From Mycolicibacterium sphagni (GTDB taxonomy: Bacteria > Actinomycetota > Actinomycetes > Mycobacteriales > Mycobacteriaceae), in NCBI RefSeq assembly GCF_002250655.1, contig NZ_NOZR01000009.1:162230-226229 (forward strand): 64,000 nucleotides of DNA. The letters are read 5' to 3'. The notes below the pieces were generated by a model. It made no database searches and had not been told where the DNA came from. It was given only the letters and a program-made list of their open reading frames with translations. Shown here one piece after another: positions 15,863-24,820 of this stretch. Every line of letters begins with the position of its first letter. Position 1 is the first letter of the stretch. Made by a program: the position numbers and the translations under genes.

Positions 15863-16501
15863 TCAGTTCATATTCCAGGGTTCGCCGTAGGTGGTGACGC
15901 TGTCACCGGCCTTGGAGATCAGGCGAGCGAACGGGCGCAGGAGCACGCCGCCGGCGGCACCGGTGACGGTGCCGTGGGCGTTGGCCACGGCGACCGAGCC
16001 GTTGGGGCCCGAGACGTCCACCGAGAAGGTGGCGACTTCCTGGATGCCGGGGCCGTTGCCCAGGTCAGCGCTGATCGACACGCCCGGGAACAGGTTCGGG
16101 GTGATGACCGAGCCCAGCGGGTTGAAGCCCGTCGGGGAGATGTTCGCGTCGTCGAGCAGGATGTTGGGGGTGGTGTAGCTGAAGTTGATGCCCACACCCA
16201 GCGACCACGGGAAGCCGACCTGGTAACCCAGCTCCAAGGTGCCCGCGAACTCGTCCGAACCCGGGCCGACCACGCTGTAGACGGCCTTGCCGGAGTGGAA
16301 CCACTCACGAGTCAGCCTGTTGCGGTCCAGGGGGAACACGCCGTTGAGGAAGGTGTCCCACTGCTGAATCGTCATGGTGCGGCCACCGCCGTCAACCAGA
16401 CTCAGCTCGTTGTCCAAACCTGCGTGTGAGGTGCCTGTCCCGACAAACAGCGCCGCGACGGCGGCGATCATCGCCACCAGCACCCGACCGATTACCTTCA
16501 T
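15863..16501 (-). CDS. MspA-family outer-membrane porin
   Basis: 212 residues: signal peptide to about residue 28 ending TSHA, then a mature protein starting GLDNELSLVDG that closely follows MspA of M. smegmatis over its whole length and ends YGEPWNMN. MspA forms an octameric goblet pore in the mycobacterial outer membrane for small hydrophilic nutrients. At the constriction Asp90 and Asp91 are kept (mature numbering), but position 93 is Asn instead of Asp. Position beside mscL, moaB2 and pepD suggests the MspC locus of M. smegmatis. GGGAGA precedes ATG 16501. Two open-frame residues upstream are not used. Confidence 0.95.
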   Translation of the reverse strand: MKVIGRVLVAMIAAVAALFVGTGTSHAGLDNELSLVDGGGRTMTIQQWDTFLNGVFPLDRNRLTREWFHSGKAVYSVVGPGSDEFAGTLELGYQVGFPWSLGVGINFSYTTPNILLDDANISPTGFNPLGSVITPNLFPGVSISADLGNGPGIQEVATFSVDVSGPNGSVAVANAHGTVTGAAGGVLLRPFARLISKAGDSVTTYGEPWNMN

Positions 16502-16873
16502 GTTCTCCCTAGCTATGTCGACGGTGACCCGTGGGCTCACCGAGTGTGTGGTTCGTGCTCGGGTCCCAACATGCTGACACCGCACACGGCGCTCAGCAGT
16601 TCAATGAGAGTCCTCACACCCTGCTCTTACGCTCTGCTCATCGTTGACAGGAGGAACATAACGGGATGGCATCTGGGCGGCAACGCAAGCCGTCACGGTG
16701 TGCCGAAACGGTGCTTGCGTGGGGAAGTTTGCTGAGAGGCAAGCCGCGGTTAACCGGAATCAGTTGCGACATAGGCCGGACGGACGCCAGGACCCGCGAG
16801 TTCGCCACGCTGGCGTGTACCTGACTCCGGAGAGCGCCACGAGCAAAGCCGCCCGACCAGCACCTGCTGATCA
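16502..16873. other. Intergenic region upstream of the porin gene
   Basis: 372 nt that should contain the porin promoter and a long leader. TTGCCG and TTATGT on the minus strand, 16 nt apart (near 16655-16682), are a weak candidate. A GCAAGC/GCTTGC inverted repeat spans about 16684-16718. No convincing gene was found; a short plus-strand ORF at 16666-16824 was considered and rejected. Confidence 0.4.
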
Positions 16874-17029
16874 TCAATGGTGGTGCGGCGGAACGTTATC
16901 CCTGAACCACTGCTCGCGGTCCGCGTCCTCGCGCCCCTCATCTGGATCCCGTTCGTCAGAGGACTCCTTGGGCAGTTCGGTACCGAAGACTTTGTTAACT
17001 GCGCTTCGGTTCTGGCGCGAAGTTCCCAT
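16874..17029 (-). CDS. Small conserved-looking acidic protein (51 residues)
   Basis: A short ORF with strongly biased composition: basic N-terminus (MGTSRQNRS), the motif FGTELPKESSDERDPDEG, and a C-terminus FRDNVPPHHH. The SDERDP motif and the W(F/L)R(D/E)NxPPHH ending are, from memory, typical of a family of very small actinobacterial proteins of unknown function. No signal or membrane segment. ATG 17029 lies 16 nt from a perfect CRP-type palindrome and about 5 nt after a predicted transcription start (-10 AATTAT at 17046-17041), so the message may be nearly leaderless and under cAMP-CRP control. Confidence 0.7.
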   Translation of the reverse strand: MGTSRQNRSAVNKVFGTELPKESSDERDPDEGREDADREQWFRDNVPPHHH

Positions 17030-17045
17030 CACATCACCCCATAAT

Positions 17046-17061
17046 TGTGACAAAGATCACA
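17046..17061. promoter_or_regulatory. Perfect CRP (Rv3676-type) binding site
   Basis: TGTGACAAAGATCACA matches the palindrome TGTGA-N6-TCACA at all ten fixed positions. It lies immediately upstream of the small gene at 17029 and overlaps its predicted -10/-35 region, a position that would favour repression. Confidence 0.75.
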
Positions 17062-17182
17062 ATCTTGATGTTTGCCCAGTTCACAGGCCGTTAACACAAG
17101 GCCTCCAACCCCGGATGCGGCGCTCTTAATTGACGGTACGCCCCGCAGTGAAGCGACCGTTGATGCTCCGCGTGGAGCTTGC

Positions 17183-17764
17183 TTAAATCTCCAGGCTCGA
17201 CAGCTGGCCGATGACATGGGTCGCCAGCGGGTTCAACGTCGCCATGCCATCCCGAACCGCATACCGCGAGCCGGCGATGTTGACGACGAGGGTGCTGCCG
17301 GAAATCCCGGCCAGACCACGTGACAGTCCCGCATCGGTGATGCCCGCCGACAAGCCGGACGCGCGCAGCGCCTCGGCAATGCCGAGAAGCTCGCGATCGA
17401 GGATGGTCTTGGTGGCCTCAGGCGTGACATCGCGCGGTGTGACGCCCGTGCCGCCTACCGACACCACCAGGTCAACACCGCCGATCACGGCGGTGTTCAG
17501 TGCATTGCGGATCTCGATTTCGTCGGCTGACACCACCACAACGCCGTCCACCACAAAGCCCGCCTCGGCGAGCAGTTCAGTGACCAACGGACCGCTGTGA
17601 TCCTCCTCATCGCCGTGAGCCGTGCGGTCGTCGACAACGACGACGAGTGCACGCCCCACCAGCTCACCTGGCTGTTCCATGGATGTCACCGTATATCCGC
17701 CCGCCGACATCGCGGCAGTCACGCTGGTCAGCGTCATGGGATGTTCACCCACCACCCGGATCAC
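17183..17764 (-). CDS. moaB2: MoaB/Mog-fold molybdenum cofactor protein
   Basis: A 193-residue MoCF-biosynthesis domain protein. Seen: LVVVVDDRTAHGDEEDHSG at the start of the fold, ADEIEIRNAL, the substrate loop VSVGGTGVTPRDVTPEAT and the C-terminal GSTLVVNIAGSRYAVRDG. Proteins of this type adenylylate molybdopterin before molybdate insertion. In M. tuberculosis MoaB2 lies in the mprAB-pepD operon and has been linked to SigE regulation. Its ATG overlaps the pepD stop by 4 nt, so the two are co-translated. The N-terminal 28 residues before MEQPGEL may not be conserved. Confidence 0.9.
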   Translation of the reverse strand: MIRVVGEHPMTLTSVTAAMSAGGYTVTSMEQPGELVGRALVVVVDDRTAHGDEEDHSGPLVTELLAEAGFVVDGVVVVSADEIEIRNALNTAVIGGVDLVVSVGGTGVTPRDVTPEATKTILDRELLGIAEALRASGLSAGITDAGLSRGLAGISGSTLVVNIAGSRYAVRDGMATLNPLATHVIGQLSSLEI

Positions 17765-19212
17765 GAAGCGGCCTTTCCTAGCGTGACCTGCACGGTTCGG
17801 TCGGCGCCGGATGGATCGGTGAAGGTCAGCGTCACCTGGTCGCCGGGCGCCCGGGACCTGACAGCCGCGACCAGCGCATCGGCGCTACCGATCACGCGGT
17901 CGTTCAGCTTCGTCACCACGACCCCGCTGGGCAGGCCGGCGGCCGCAGCTGCACCGCCCTTCGTCACATCGACGATCTTCGCTCCGTGGGTCGTGGTGTC
18001 ATTGCTGACCTGTACGCCCAACGACGCATGCGTGGCGGTGCCGGTACTGATCAGCTCGTCCGCGATGCGCTTGGCCTGGTCCACGGGAATAGCGAAGCCG
18101 AGCCCGATCGAACCGCTCTGGGCGTCCGGGGAATCACCGCCGAGCGTGGCGATTGCCGAGTTCACCCCCACCAGTTCGCCGCTCATGTTCACCAGCGCAC
18201 CGCCAGAGTTGCCGGGGTTGATCGCGGCGTCGGTCTGGATGGCATCCAGCACGGTGTTCTGATTGTTGGCATCACCGCCGGTGGCCACCGGCCGATTCAG
18301 GGCGCTGACGATGCCGGTGGTGACAGTGCCTTCCAGGCCCAGAGGCGAACCGACCGCCACCACGTCCTGGCCGACCCGAAGGTTGGCCGACGAGCCCACG
18401 CTGATCGGCGTCAGGCCTGACACTCCCTGCGCTCGAACGACGGCGATGTCGCTGGCCGGATCGGTGCCGACGACGGTGAAGGTAGAGGTGCGGCCGTCGG
18501 CGAACGTCACGGTCGTCGTCGGGGCGCCGCCTGTAGGCGGAGCAGCAGGGCCGCCGGAGTTGCCCGGTCCACTCGGCGCGCCCGGGGCGCCTGGCACCAG
18601 CGGCGGCAGGCCGGGGATTGCCGGCGGTGCGGCCGGGGCCGGGCCACCGGCCTTGGCCGCGGCCACGACGTGGTTGTTGGTCAGGATCAGCCCGTCGGAG
18701 GACAAGATGATGCCTGAACCCTCTTCGGACTGACGACCGAACTCGGTTTCGAGCTTGACCACGCTGGGGACGACCTTGGCGGCGACCTGCTCGACCGACC
18801 CGGCCGGAAGGTTGGCCGCCGGGACGTTAGCCGCCCCGTTCGGCGAGCCTTGCAGCACAGAACCGACGGGTTGCCGGTCCGGATGCGCAAGCAGCACCAC
18901 AGTGCCACCCACGCCCGCCGACACGACTGCGATCGCCAGCGCCCCTGCCATCAACGCCCCTGCACGCGAACGGTTACGCGGTGGCACGGGCGGAATGTTC
19001 GGCGGAGCTGCCGGATATCCTTGTCGCGCAGCCTGATACGGATCGTAAGGCTGACCGTAATGCTGCGGTTGCTGTGGTCCGGCATACCGCCAGTCGTACG
19101 GCTGTTGATGGCCGGCCGGCCGCGGCGGAGCTGAATACCCCGGTGCCACACGCTGATTCGGGCCCTGATGACCGGGCGGCGGCGGAGGTGAATACCTCGG
19201 GTGGTCGGTCAT
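17761..19212 (-). CDS. pepD: HtrA-like envelope serine protease
   Basis: 483 residues. A cytoplasmic Pro/Tyr/Gln-rich tail (1-80) leads to one transmembrane helix (about 85-110), then a trypsin-like protease domain with the triad His in LTNNHVV, Asp in DPASDIAVV and Ser in NPGNSGGAL, and a C-terminal PDZ domain (HASLGVQVS to the end). It degrades or refolds damaged proteins in the periplasm and feeds into the MprAB/SigE stress circuit. Between the catalytic His and Asp there is a loop of about 45 residues made of Gly, Pro and Ala, longer than I recall for M. tuberculosis PepD. Lies 63 nt after mprB. Confidence 0.95.
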   Translation of the reverse strand: MTDHPRYSPPPPPGHQGPNQRVAPGYSAPPRPAGHQQPYDWRYAGPQQPQHYGQPYDPYQAARQGYPAAPPNIPPVPPRNRSRAGALMAGALAIAVVSAGVGGTVVLLAHPDRQPVGSVLQGSPNGAANVPAANLPAGSVEQVAAKVVPSVVKLETEFGRQSEEGSGIILSSDGLILTNNHVVAAAKAGGPAPAAPPAIPGLPPLVPGAPGAPSGPGNSGGPAAPPTGGAPTTTVTFADGRTSTFTVVGTDPASDIAVVRAQGVSGLTPISVGSSANLRVGQDVVAVGSPLGLEGTVTTGIVSALNRPVATGGDANNQNTVLDAIQTDAAINPGNSGGALVNMSGELVGVNSAIATLGGDSPDAQSGSIGLGFAIPVDQAKRIADELISTGTATHASLGVQVSNDTTTHGAKIVDVTKGGAAAAAGLPSGVVVTKLNDRVIGSADALVAAVRSRAPGDQVTLTFTDPSGADRTVQVTLGKAAS

Positions 19213-19275
19213 GTCGTCAGGTCGCTCTTTCTCTTAACGAGATGCATAAAACTGATGAGTAAAGCTTGCCTTGCT

Positions 19276-20820
19276 CTACTGAGAATCGACTGAGATAACA
19301 CTCGGTACGGCCGGTGGTTTTTGCTGGGAGTGGCGGCCATCACCATTGATTTTGGCCCTTTTGACCGTGATTTCGCTCTCAGCTGAAGCCTCAGGATACG
19401 TTGCCGCGGCGATCGGCAGGCCGGGCAGCAGAACGTAGAACGCCGTACCTGGCGGATCGCCGCCGGGCACGGTGTCCGCGATACGGATCATCCCGCCGTG
19501 TTTGACGACAACCTGTTTGACGATCGCCAGGCCGAGTCCTGAGCCCGGCATGGCCCGCGCCGAAGCCGACCGGTAGAACCGCTCGAACACCAGACCGCGT
19601 TCCTGAGGCGGGATTCCGGGTCCCCGGTCCGACACCACCAGCTCGGCGTGGGCGGCGTCGACTTGACGCAGCCGAACCCCGACGTGGGCGCCCGACGGGC
19701 TCCACTTGGCCGCATTGTCGAGCAGGTTGACCACCGCCCGCGACAATCCGGCCGGATCCCCGTAGACCTGCCATCCGATGACGTCGACGTCGAACTGAAC
19801 ATCGTTGCGGCGCCTGCGCGCCCGCTCCAGGCTGCGTTCGACCACATCGCTGATGTCGACCGCCTCGTGCACCACACCACCGGCGTCCTCACGCGTGAGG
19901 TCAACCAAATCGCCTACCAGAGTGGACAATTCCTCGATCTGGGCGATCACGTCGATGCGCAGCTCGGCCATTTCCCCCTCCGGCAGCCGCGGGGCGCCGG
20001 GCTGCATCGAGGCCATCAGCAACTCGACGTTGGTGCGCAGCGACGTCAGCGGTGTGCGCAGCTCGTGGCCGGCATCGGCGACCAGCCGGGCCTGGCGTTC
20101 CCGCGACTCGGTCAACGCCCGAAGCATCGTGTTGAACGTTTCGGTGAGCCTGGCCAGCTCGTCACTGCCGAACACCGGGATGGGCCGCAGATCGTCGGTA
20201 CGCGCCACCCGCTCGGCCGCCTCGGTCAGTCGCGCCACCGGCCGTAGACCAGTTCGCGCCACCATCCCGCCGGCGATCGCGGCGACCACCACGCCGATGC
20301 CGCCCACCGCCAACAGCACCCACTTCAGCTTGGTCATCACCGCGTTGGTGGGGACCAGACTCTTGGAGATCAATAGTGAACTCTGGTTGGGCAGATGAAC
20401 CGCCAGCACCCGCTGGTTTCCGACCGTCCTGCGCGACATCAGCAATTCGCCGCTGATGACGGACTTCTCCGGCTCGCCGACCGGCAGCCGCTGCCCCTGC
20501 TGGTTCGCCGTGTAGGTCGACCGGCCAGGAGTGATGTACATGGCGTTGACGTCGGAGTAGGCGGTGCCCTCGATGGCCTTACCAGGGTCGACGGCCAGCG
20601 ACCCGCTGCCGATCAGCAGCGCTGCCCGGCTCTGCAACTGGTTGTCGATATCGGTGTAGAGCGCGGCCGACACCACGGCGTAGACCGCGACGGCCATCAA
20701 CACCACGACCATCGCCACCATGGACATGGCCAGCAACATGACCCGCCATCGCAGGGAGAGCGATGTCGTGGATTCCTCGGGCGCTCGCGAGGCTCGCGCG
20801 CGCCGCCTCCAACGAACCAT
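19276..20820 (-). CDS. mprB: Two-component sensor histidine kinase MprB
   Basis: 514 residues: TM1 at about 25-50, an extracytoplasmic sensor of about 120 residues, TM2 near 168-190, a HAMP linker, the phosphoacceptor helix with DAGHELRTPLTSL (His near 250), and an ATP-binding domain with the N-box VVNLLDNAAKW, G1 box VSDRGPGIPP and G2 GSGLGLAIVKQ. In M. tuberculosis MprB senses envelope stress with DnaK and phosphorylates MprA. Its ATG shares one base with the mprA stop (TGATG), so translation is coupled. The C-terminal 40 residues are a basic, low-complexity extension. Confidence 0.95.
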   Translation of the reverse strand: MVRWRRRARASRAPEESTTSLSLRWRVMLLAMSMVAMVVVLMAVAVYAVVSAALYTDIDNQLQSRAALLIGSGSLAVDPGKAIEGTAYSDVNAMYITPGRSTYTANQQGQRLPVGEPEKSVISGELLMSRRTVGNQRVLAVHLPNQSSLLISKSLVPTNAVMTKLKWVLLAVGGIGVVVAAIAGGMVARTGLRPVARLTEAAERVARTDDLRPIPVFGSDELARLTETFNTMLRALTESRERQARLVADAGHELRTPLTSLRTNVELLMASMQPGAPRLPEGEMAELRIDVIAQIEELSTLVGDLVDLTREDAGGVVHEAVDISDVVERSLERARRRRNDVQFDVDVIGWQVYGDPAGLSRAVVNLLDNAAKWSPSGAHVGVRLRQVDAAHAELVVSDRGPGIPPQERGLVFERFYRSASARAMPGSGLGLAIVKQVVVKHGGMIRIADTVPGGDPPGTAFYVLLPGLPIAAATYPEASAESEITVKRAKINGDGRHSQQKPPAVPSVISVDSQ

Positions 20821-21506
20821 CAGGGCGGTGTCTCACGCAGCACGTAGCCCACACCACGCACGGTGTGGATTAGCCGCGGTTCTCCTTCTGCTTCGGTCTT
20901 TCTGCGTAGGTAGCCGACGTATACCTCCAGCGCATTACCCGAGGTCGGAAAGTCGAAACCCCATACCTCTTCGAGAATGCGGCTCCGCGTCAGAACCCGT
21001 CGCGGATTGGCGATGAGCATCTCCAGCAGCGCGAACTCGGTTCGGGTCAGACTGATGGCGCGTTTGCCTCGATGCACCTCGCGGGTCACCGGGTCCAGCG
21101 TCAGGTCCCCGAACGTCATCACCGCCGAGTCGGACTGCTCATCGGGGCTCCGCCGGCGCAACAAGGCGCGCATCCGCGCCAGCAGCTCTTCGAGGGCGAA
21201 CGGCTTGGGCAGGTAGTCGTCAGCGCCCGCGTCCAAGCCCGCCACCCGCTCAGATACCGAGTCGCGGGCAGTCAAAACCAGGATCGGCAGATCGTCACCG
21301 GTGCTGCGCAGCTGACGACAAACTTCGAGGCCGTCCAGCCGGGGCATCATCACATCGAGCACCAGCGCATCGGGCCGATCGTTGGCGATCGCATCGAGCG
21401 CTTCTACGCCGTCCTGCGCCAAATCCACGGAATAACCGTTGAAGGAAAGGGACCGGCGTAAGGACTCGCGCACCGCGCGATCGTCATCGACGACAAGAAT
21501 TCGCAC
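20820..21506 (-). CDS. mprA: Response regulator MprA
   Basis: 228 residues, OmpR/PhoB type. The receiver domain has the acidic pair DDD near the N-terminus, the phosphoacceptor Asp in [13 protein letters not shown], the Thr in VLTAR and the Lys in YLPKPF. The winged helix follows from about residue 130 ([22 protein letters not shown], then the wing VRGVGYVLR). MprA activates its own operon, pepD, sigE and other envelope-stress genes in M. tuberculosis. First gene of the mprA-mprB-pepD-moaB2 operon. Confidence 0.96.
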   Translation of the reverse strand: MRILVVDDDRAVRESLRRSLSFNGYSVDLAQDGVEALDAIANDRPDALVLDVMMPRLDGLEVCRQLRSTGDDLPILVLTARDSVSERVAGLDAGADDYLPKPFALEELLARMRALLRRRSPDEQSDSAVMTFGDLTLDPVTREVHRGKRAISLTRTEFALLEMLIANPRRVLTRSRILEEVWGFDFPTSGNALEVYVGYLRRKTEAEGEPRLIHTVRGVGYVLRETPP

Positions 21507-21587
21507 GGCCCCAGTGTCAACCCAACGCCTGAGATAGGCCTGAGAGGCACGCCGCGCGAGCAGGCAATTCGCGGCGGGCGAACGCTA

Positions 21588-21761
21588 TCAGCGCTTGTCG
21601 AGATCGATCAGTCCGAGCCGCGCTGCCTTGAGCAACCGGCGGGGAATCTTGTGCTGACGGCCGGCAACGGAAACGTTGACCAGACCGGTGGCCTCGGCCT
21701 TCCACTGCGCGCGCCGACTGCGGGTGTTCGCGCGCGACATTCTGCGCTTGGGCACAGCCAT
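21588..21761 (-). CDS. rpmF: 50S ribosomal protein L32
   Basis: 57 residues starting [17 protein letters not shown] and ending LIDLDKR, the usual L32 length. There is no CxxC pair, so this is the zinc-free form of L32. Start ATG 21761 is fixed by AAGGAG at a good distance. It is 81 nt upstream of mprA on the same strand, as Rv0979A is relative to mprA in M. tuberculosis. Confidence 0.95.
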   Translation of the reverse strand: MAVPKRRMSRANTRSRRAQWKAEATGLVNVSVAGRQHKIPRRLLKAARLGLIDLDKR

Positions 21762-21928
21762 GACGTGCTTCTCCTTGATCAGGGGTGTCGCCGCGCAGGG
21801 ACTTTCCAGTGCCGGCGGCCAACAGTTGCACTTCAGGATAGCCGCTCACCTGCGTCGGCTCCAAAACGGCCCGAGCGGGCCGCGGCCGGCGGCCTCACCC
21901 CTTGACTGAGGGCTGGTGCTCGCAAGTA

Positions 21929-21946
21929 ACCTACCAGTTGGTTGGT
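21929..21946 (+). promoter_or_regulatory. Candidate operator upstream of the atuA operon
   Basis: ACCTACC and GGTTGGT form an imperfect inverted repeat with a 4-bp centre, of the shape bound by many TetR-family repressors. It lies 22 nt before the GTG of atuA. No regulator gene is adjacent, so the cognate protein is unknown. Confidence 0.4.
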
Positions 21947-21968
21947 CACTGAAGGGAAGACAGCGCGC

Positions 21969-23663
21969 GTGGCGAATGCGGTGCGGATCGGCAACTGTTC
22001 AGGCTTTTATGGTGACCGAATCGCCGCCATGCGCGAGATGCTCACCGGCGGTGAGCTGGACTATCTGACCGGCGACTACCTGGCCGAGCTCACCATGCTG
22101 ATCCTGGGACGAGACAGGATGAAGCATCCCGAGCGCGGTTACGCCAAGACCTTCCTCAGCCAATTGGAGGAATGCCTCGGTCTGGCCCATGACCGGGGGG
22201 TGCGCATCGTCGCCAACGCCGGTGGCCTCAATCCGGCCGGCCTGGCTGATGCCGTCCGCGCGCTCGCGGATCGGCTGGGCATCCCGACCAAGGTCGCCCA
22301 TGTCGAAGGTGACGACCTCCTCTCACGCGCGGCCGATCTCGGGTTGGGTTCACCACTGACGGCCAACGCCTATCTGGGCGCGTGGGGCATCGTCGACTGC
22401 CTGCAGGGCGGCGCCGACGTCGTCGTCACCGGGCGGGTCACCGACGCCTCCGTGGTGGTGGGCCCGGCCGCGGCGCACTTCGGATGGGGCCGCGCCGATT
22501 ACGACAGGCTCGCGGGCGCCGTGGTGGCCGGCCACGTCATCGAATGCGGAGCGCAGGCCACCGGGGGCAACTACTCCTTCTTCACCGAGATCGCCGACCT
22601 CGGGCACGCCGGCTTCCCGCTGGCAGAGGTCAGCGCCGACGGTTCCTCAGTGATCACCAAACATCCGGAGACCGGCGGCCGGGTCAGCGTGGGCACGGTT
22701 ACCGCGCAACTCCTCTACGAGATCGGCGGCGCACGCTACGCCAACCCTGATGTCACCGCGCGCTTCGACACCATCGCGCTGACCGCCGACGGCACCGACC
22801 GCGTCCGCATCAGCGGCGTGCGCGGCGAACCCCCTCCCCCGTCACTAAAGGTGTCACTGAACAGCATTGGCGGGTTTCGCAATTCCGTGACGTTCGTGCT
22901 CACCGGCCTTGACGTCGAGGCCAAGGCCGCGTTGGTGCGCGAGCAGCTGGAGTCGGCCCTGAGCGTGCGCCCGGCCGAGATGGGGTGGTCCCTGGCCCGG
23001 ACCGACCACGTCGACGCCGACACCGAGGAGGCGGCCAGCGCCCTGCTGAGTTGCGTCGTCCGCGACGCCGATCCCAAGGTTGTGGGCCGCCAGTTCTCCT
23101 CGGCTGCAGTCGAACTCGCACTGGCCTCGTATCCCGGCTTCACCTCTACCGCGCCGCCTGGCGACGGACAGGTCTACGGGGTGTTCACCGCCGGATACGT
23201 ACCGGCGAACGAGGTTACGCAGGTAGCCGTGCGCGCCGACGGAACCCGCACCGCCATCGCCGCTGCAGCCGACACTGTCGAACTGGCCGGGGTCGAACCG
23301 CCGGCGCTGCCCGACGCCCCCGCCACGGCGCCCACCCGCCGGCTGCCACTGGGCACGATCGCCGGGGCGCGCAGCGGCGACAAGGGCGGAGCGGCCAATG
23401 TCGGCGTTTGGGTGCGCACCGACGAGCAGTGGCGTTGGCTGGCACACACGCTGACGATCGACCTGCTGCGCGAATTACTCCCGGAGACAAAAGATCTCCC
23501 GGTTTCCCGCCATCTGCTGCCGAACCTGCGCGCGGTGAACTTCGTCATCGACGGCATCCTCGGGCAGGGCGTTGCCTACCAAGCCCGGTTCGACCCGCAG
23601 GCCAAGGGTCTGGGTGAATGGCTACGCAGTCGGCACGTCGACATCCCGGAAGGCATCCTCTAG
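21969..23663 (+). CDS. Acyclic terpene utilisation AtuA-like protein (DUF1446)
   Basis: 564 residues. Typical of the DUF1446/AtuA family: the N-terminal IGNCSGFYGDRIAAMREML, NAGGLNPAGLADAV, ADVVVTGRVTDASVVVGPAA, and a C-terminal domain beginning LPLGTIAGARSGDKGG. In Pseudomonas AtuA is needed for growth on citronellol and geraniol, but its reaction is not known. GTG 21969 with GAAGGGAAGA upstream is preferred to the open frame from 21942. It opens a six-gene operon of acyl-CoA enzymes; its stop TAG overlaps the next GTG by one base. Confidence 0.9.
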   Translation: MANAVRIGNCSGFYGDRIAAMREMLTGGELDYLTGDYLAELTMLILGRDRMKHPERGYAKTFLSQLEECLGLAHDRGVRIVANAGGLNPAGLADAVRALADRLGIPTKVAHVEGDDLLSRAADLGLGSPLTANAYLGAWGIVDCLQGGADVVVTGRVTDASVVVGPAAAHFGWGRADYDRLAGAVVAGHVIECGAQATGGNYSFFTEIADLGHAGFPLAEVSADGSSVITKHPETGGRVSVGTVTAQLLYEIGGARYANPDVTARFDTIALTADGTDRVRISGVRGEPPPPSLKVSLNSIGGFRNSVTFVLTGLDVEAKAALVREQLESALSVRPAEMGWSLARTDHVDADTEEAASALLSCVVRDADPKVVGRQFSSAAVELALASYPGFTSTAPPGDGQVYGVFTAGYVPANEVTQVAVRADGTRTAIAAAADTVELAGVEPPALPDAPATAPTRRLPLGTIAGARSGDKGGAANVGVWVRTDEQWRWLAHTLTIDLLRELLPETKDLPVSRHLLPNLRAVNFVIDGILGQGVAYQARFDPQAKGLGEWLRSRHVDIPEGIL

Positions 23664-24820
23664 TGAGCATCTGGAACACCCCCGAACGCCAGCAACTGCG
23701 CAAGACCGTGCGCAGTTTCGCCGAACGCGAGATCGTGCCCCACATCGAGGAATGGGAGCGGGCCGGTGAGCTTCCGCGCGATCTGCACCGCAGGGCCGCC
23801 GCCGCCGGACTGCTGGGCGCCGAGCTGCCAGAATCGGTAGGCGGCGGTGGTGGCGACGCCGCGGACTCGTTGATCATTTGCGAAGAACTGCACGAAGCCG
23901 GCACTCCCGGTGGAGTTTTCGCCTCACTGTTCACCTGCGGTATCGCGGTACCACACATGGCCGCGTCCGGCAACGAACGGCTGATCGAGACCTTTGTGCG
24001 CCCTACGCTGCGTGGAGACCTGATCGGATCACTGGCGATCACCGAGCCCGGCGGCGGCTCCGACGTCGGGCACCTGCGCACGACGGCAACGCGAATCAAT
24101 GACGAGTACATCGTCAACGGCGCCAAGACCTACATCACCTCGGGCGTGCGCGCCGACTACGTCGTGACCGCTGTCCGCACCGGCGGCGCCGACCTTCCCG
24201 GCGCGGCAGGGGTGTCCTTGCTCGTGGTCGAAAAGGGGACACCAGGATTTGACGTCACCCGCCGACTGGACAAGATGGGCTGGCGATCGTCGGACACCGC
24301 CGAGCTCTCCTACACCGACGCGCGGGTCTCGGCGGCCAATCTCGTCGGCGCGGAGAACACCGGGTTCGCCCAGATCGCCCAGGCATTCGTATCCGAACGT
24401 ATCGGCCTTGCCGCGCAAGCTTATTCGTCGGCCCAGCGCTGCCTGGACCTGACCGTTCAGTGGTGTCGCGACCGGGAGACGTTCGGCCGGCCGCTGATCT
24501 CCCGGCAGGCGGTGCAGAACACCCTGGCGGAGATGGCCCGCCGGATCGATGTGGCGCGCGTGTACTCGCGCACTGTGGTGGAGCGGCAGTTATCGGGTGA
24601 GACGGATTTGATCGCGGCGGTGTGCTTCGCGAAGAACACCGCCGTGGAAGCCGGCGAGTGGGTGGCACACCAGGCGGTGCAACTGTTCGGAGGGATGGGC
24701 TATATGACCGAGTGCGAGGTCGAACGCCAGTATCGGGACATGCGGATCCTGGGGATCGGCGGAGGGACCACCGAAATCTTGACCAGCCTGGCCGCCAAAG
24801 CCCTTGGATACCAGGCATGA
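23663..24820 (+). CDS. Acyl-CoA dehydrogenase (FadE13-like)
   Basis: FAD-dependent alpha,beta-dehydrogenation of an acyl-CoA; 385 residues. Seen: the N-terminal helical domain, SLAITEPGGGSDVGHL of the FAD/substrate loop, VNGAKTYITSG in the beta domain, and the C-terminal QLFGGMGYMTECEVERQYRD signature. GTG 23663 shares a base with the atuA stop. By position it corresponds to FadE13 of M. tuberculosis. With the carboxylase below it resembles the isovaleryl/citronellyl-CoA dehydrogenase of liu/atu clusters; substrate is inferred only. Confidence 0.9.
   Translation: MSIWNTPERQQLRKTVRSFAEREIVPHIEEWERAGELPRDLHRRAAAAGLLGAELPESVGGGGGDAADSLIICEELHEAGTPGGVFASLFTCGIAVPHMAASGNERLIETFVRPTLRGDLIGSLAITEPGGGSDVGHLRTTATRINDEYIVNGAKTYITSGVRADYVVTAVRTGGADLPGAAGVSLLVVEKGTPGFDVTRRLDKMGWRSSDTAELSYTDARVSAANLVGAENTGFAQIAQAFVSERIGLAAQAYSSAQRCLDLTVQWCRDRETFGRPLISRQAVQNTLAEMARRIDVARVYSRTVVERQLSGETDLIAAVCFAKNTAVEAGEWVAHQAVQLFGGMGYMTECEVERQYRDMRILGIGGGTTEILTSLAAKALGYQA

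Noticed and set aside
16666..16824. 52-residue plus-strand ORF with AGGAGG upstream
   Set aside because: The spacing is long, the peptide looks random, and the region should hold the porin promoter on the other strand.
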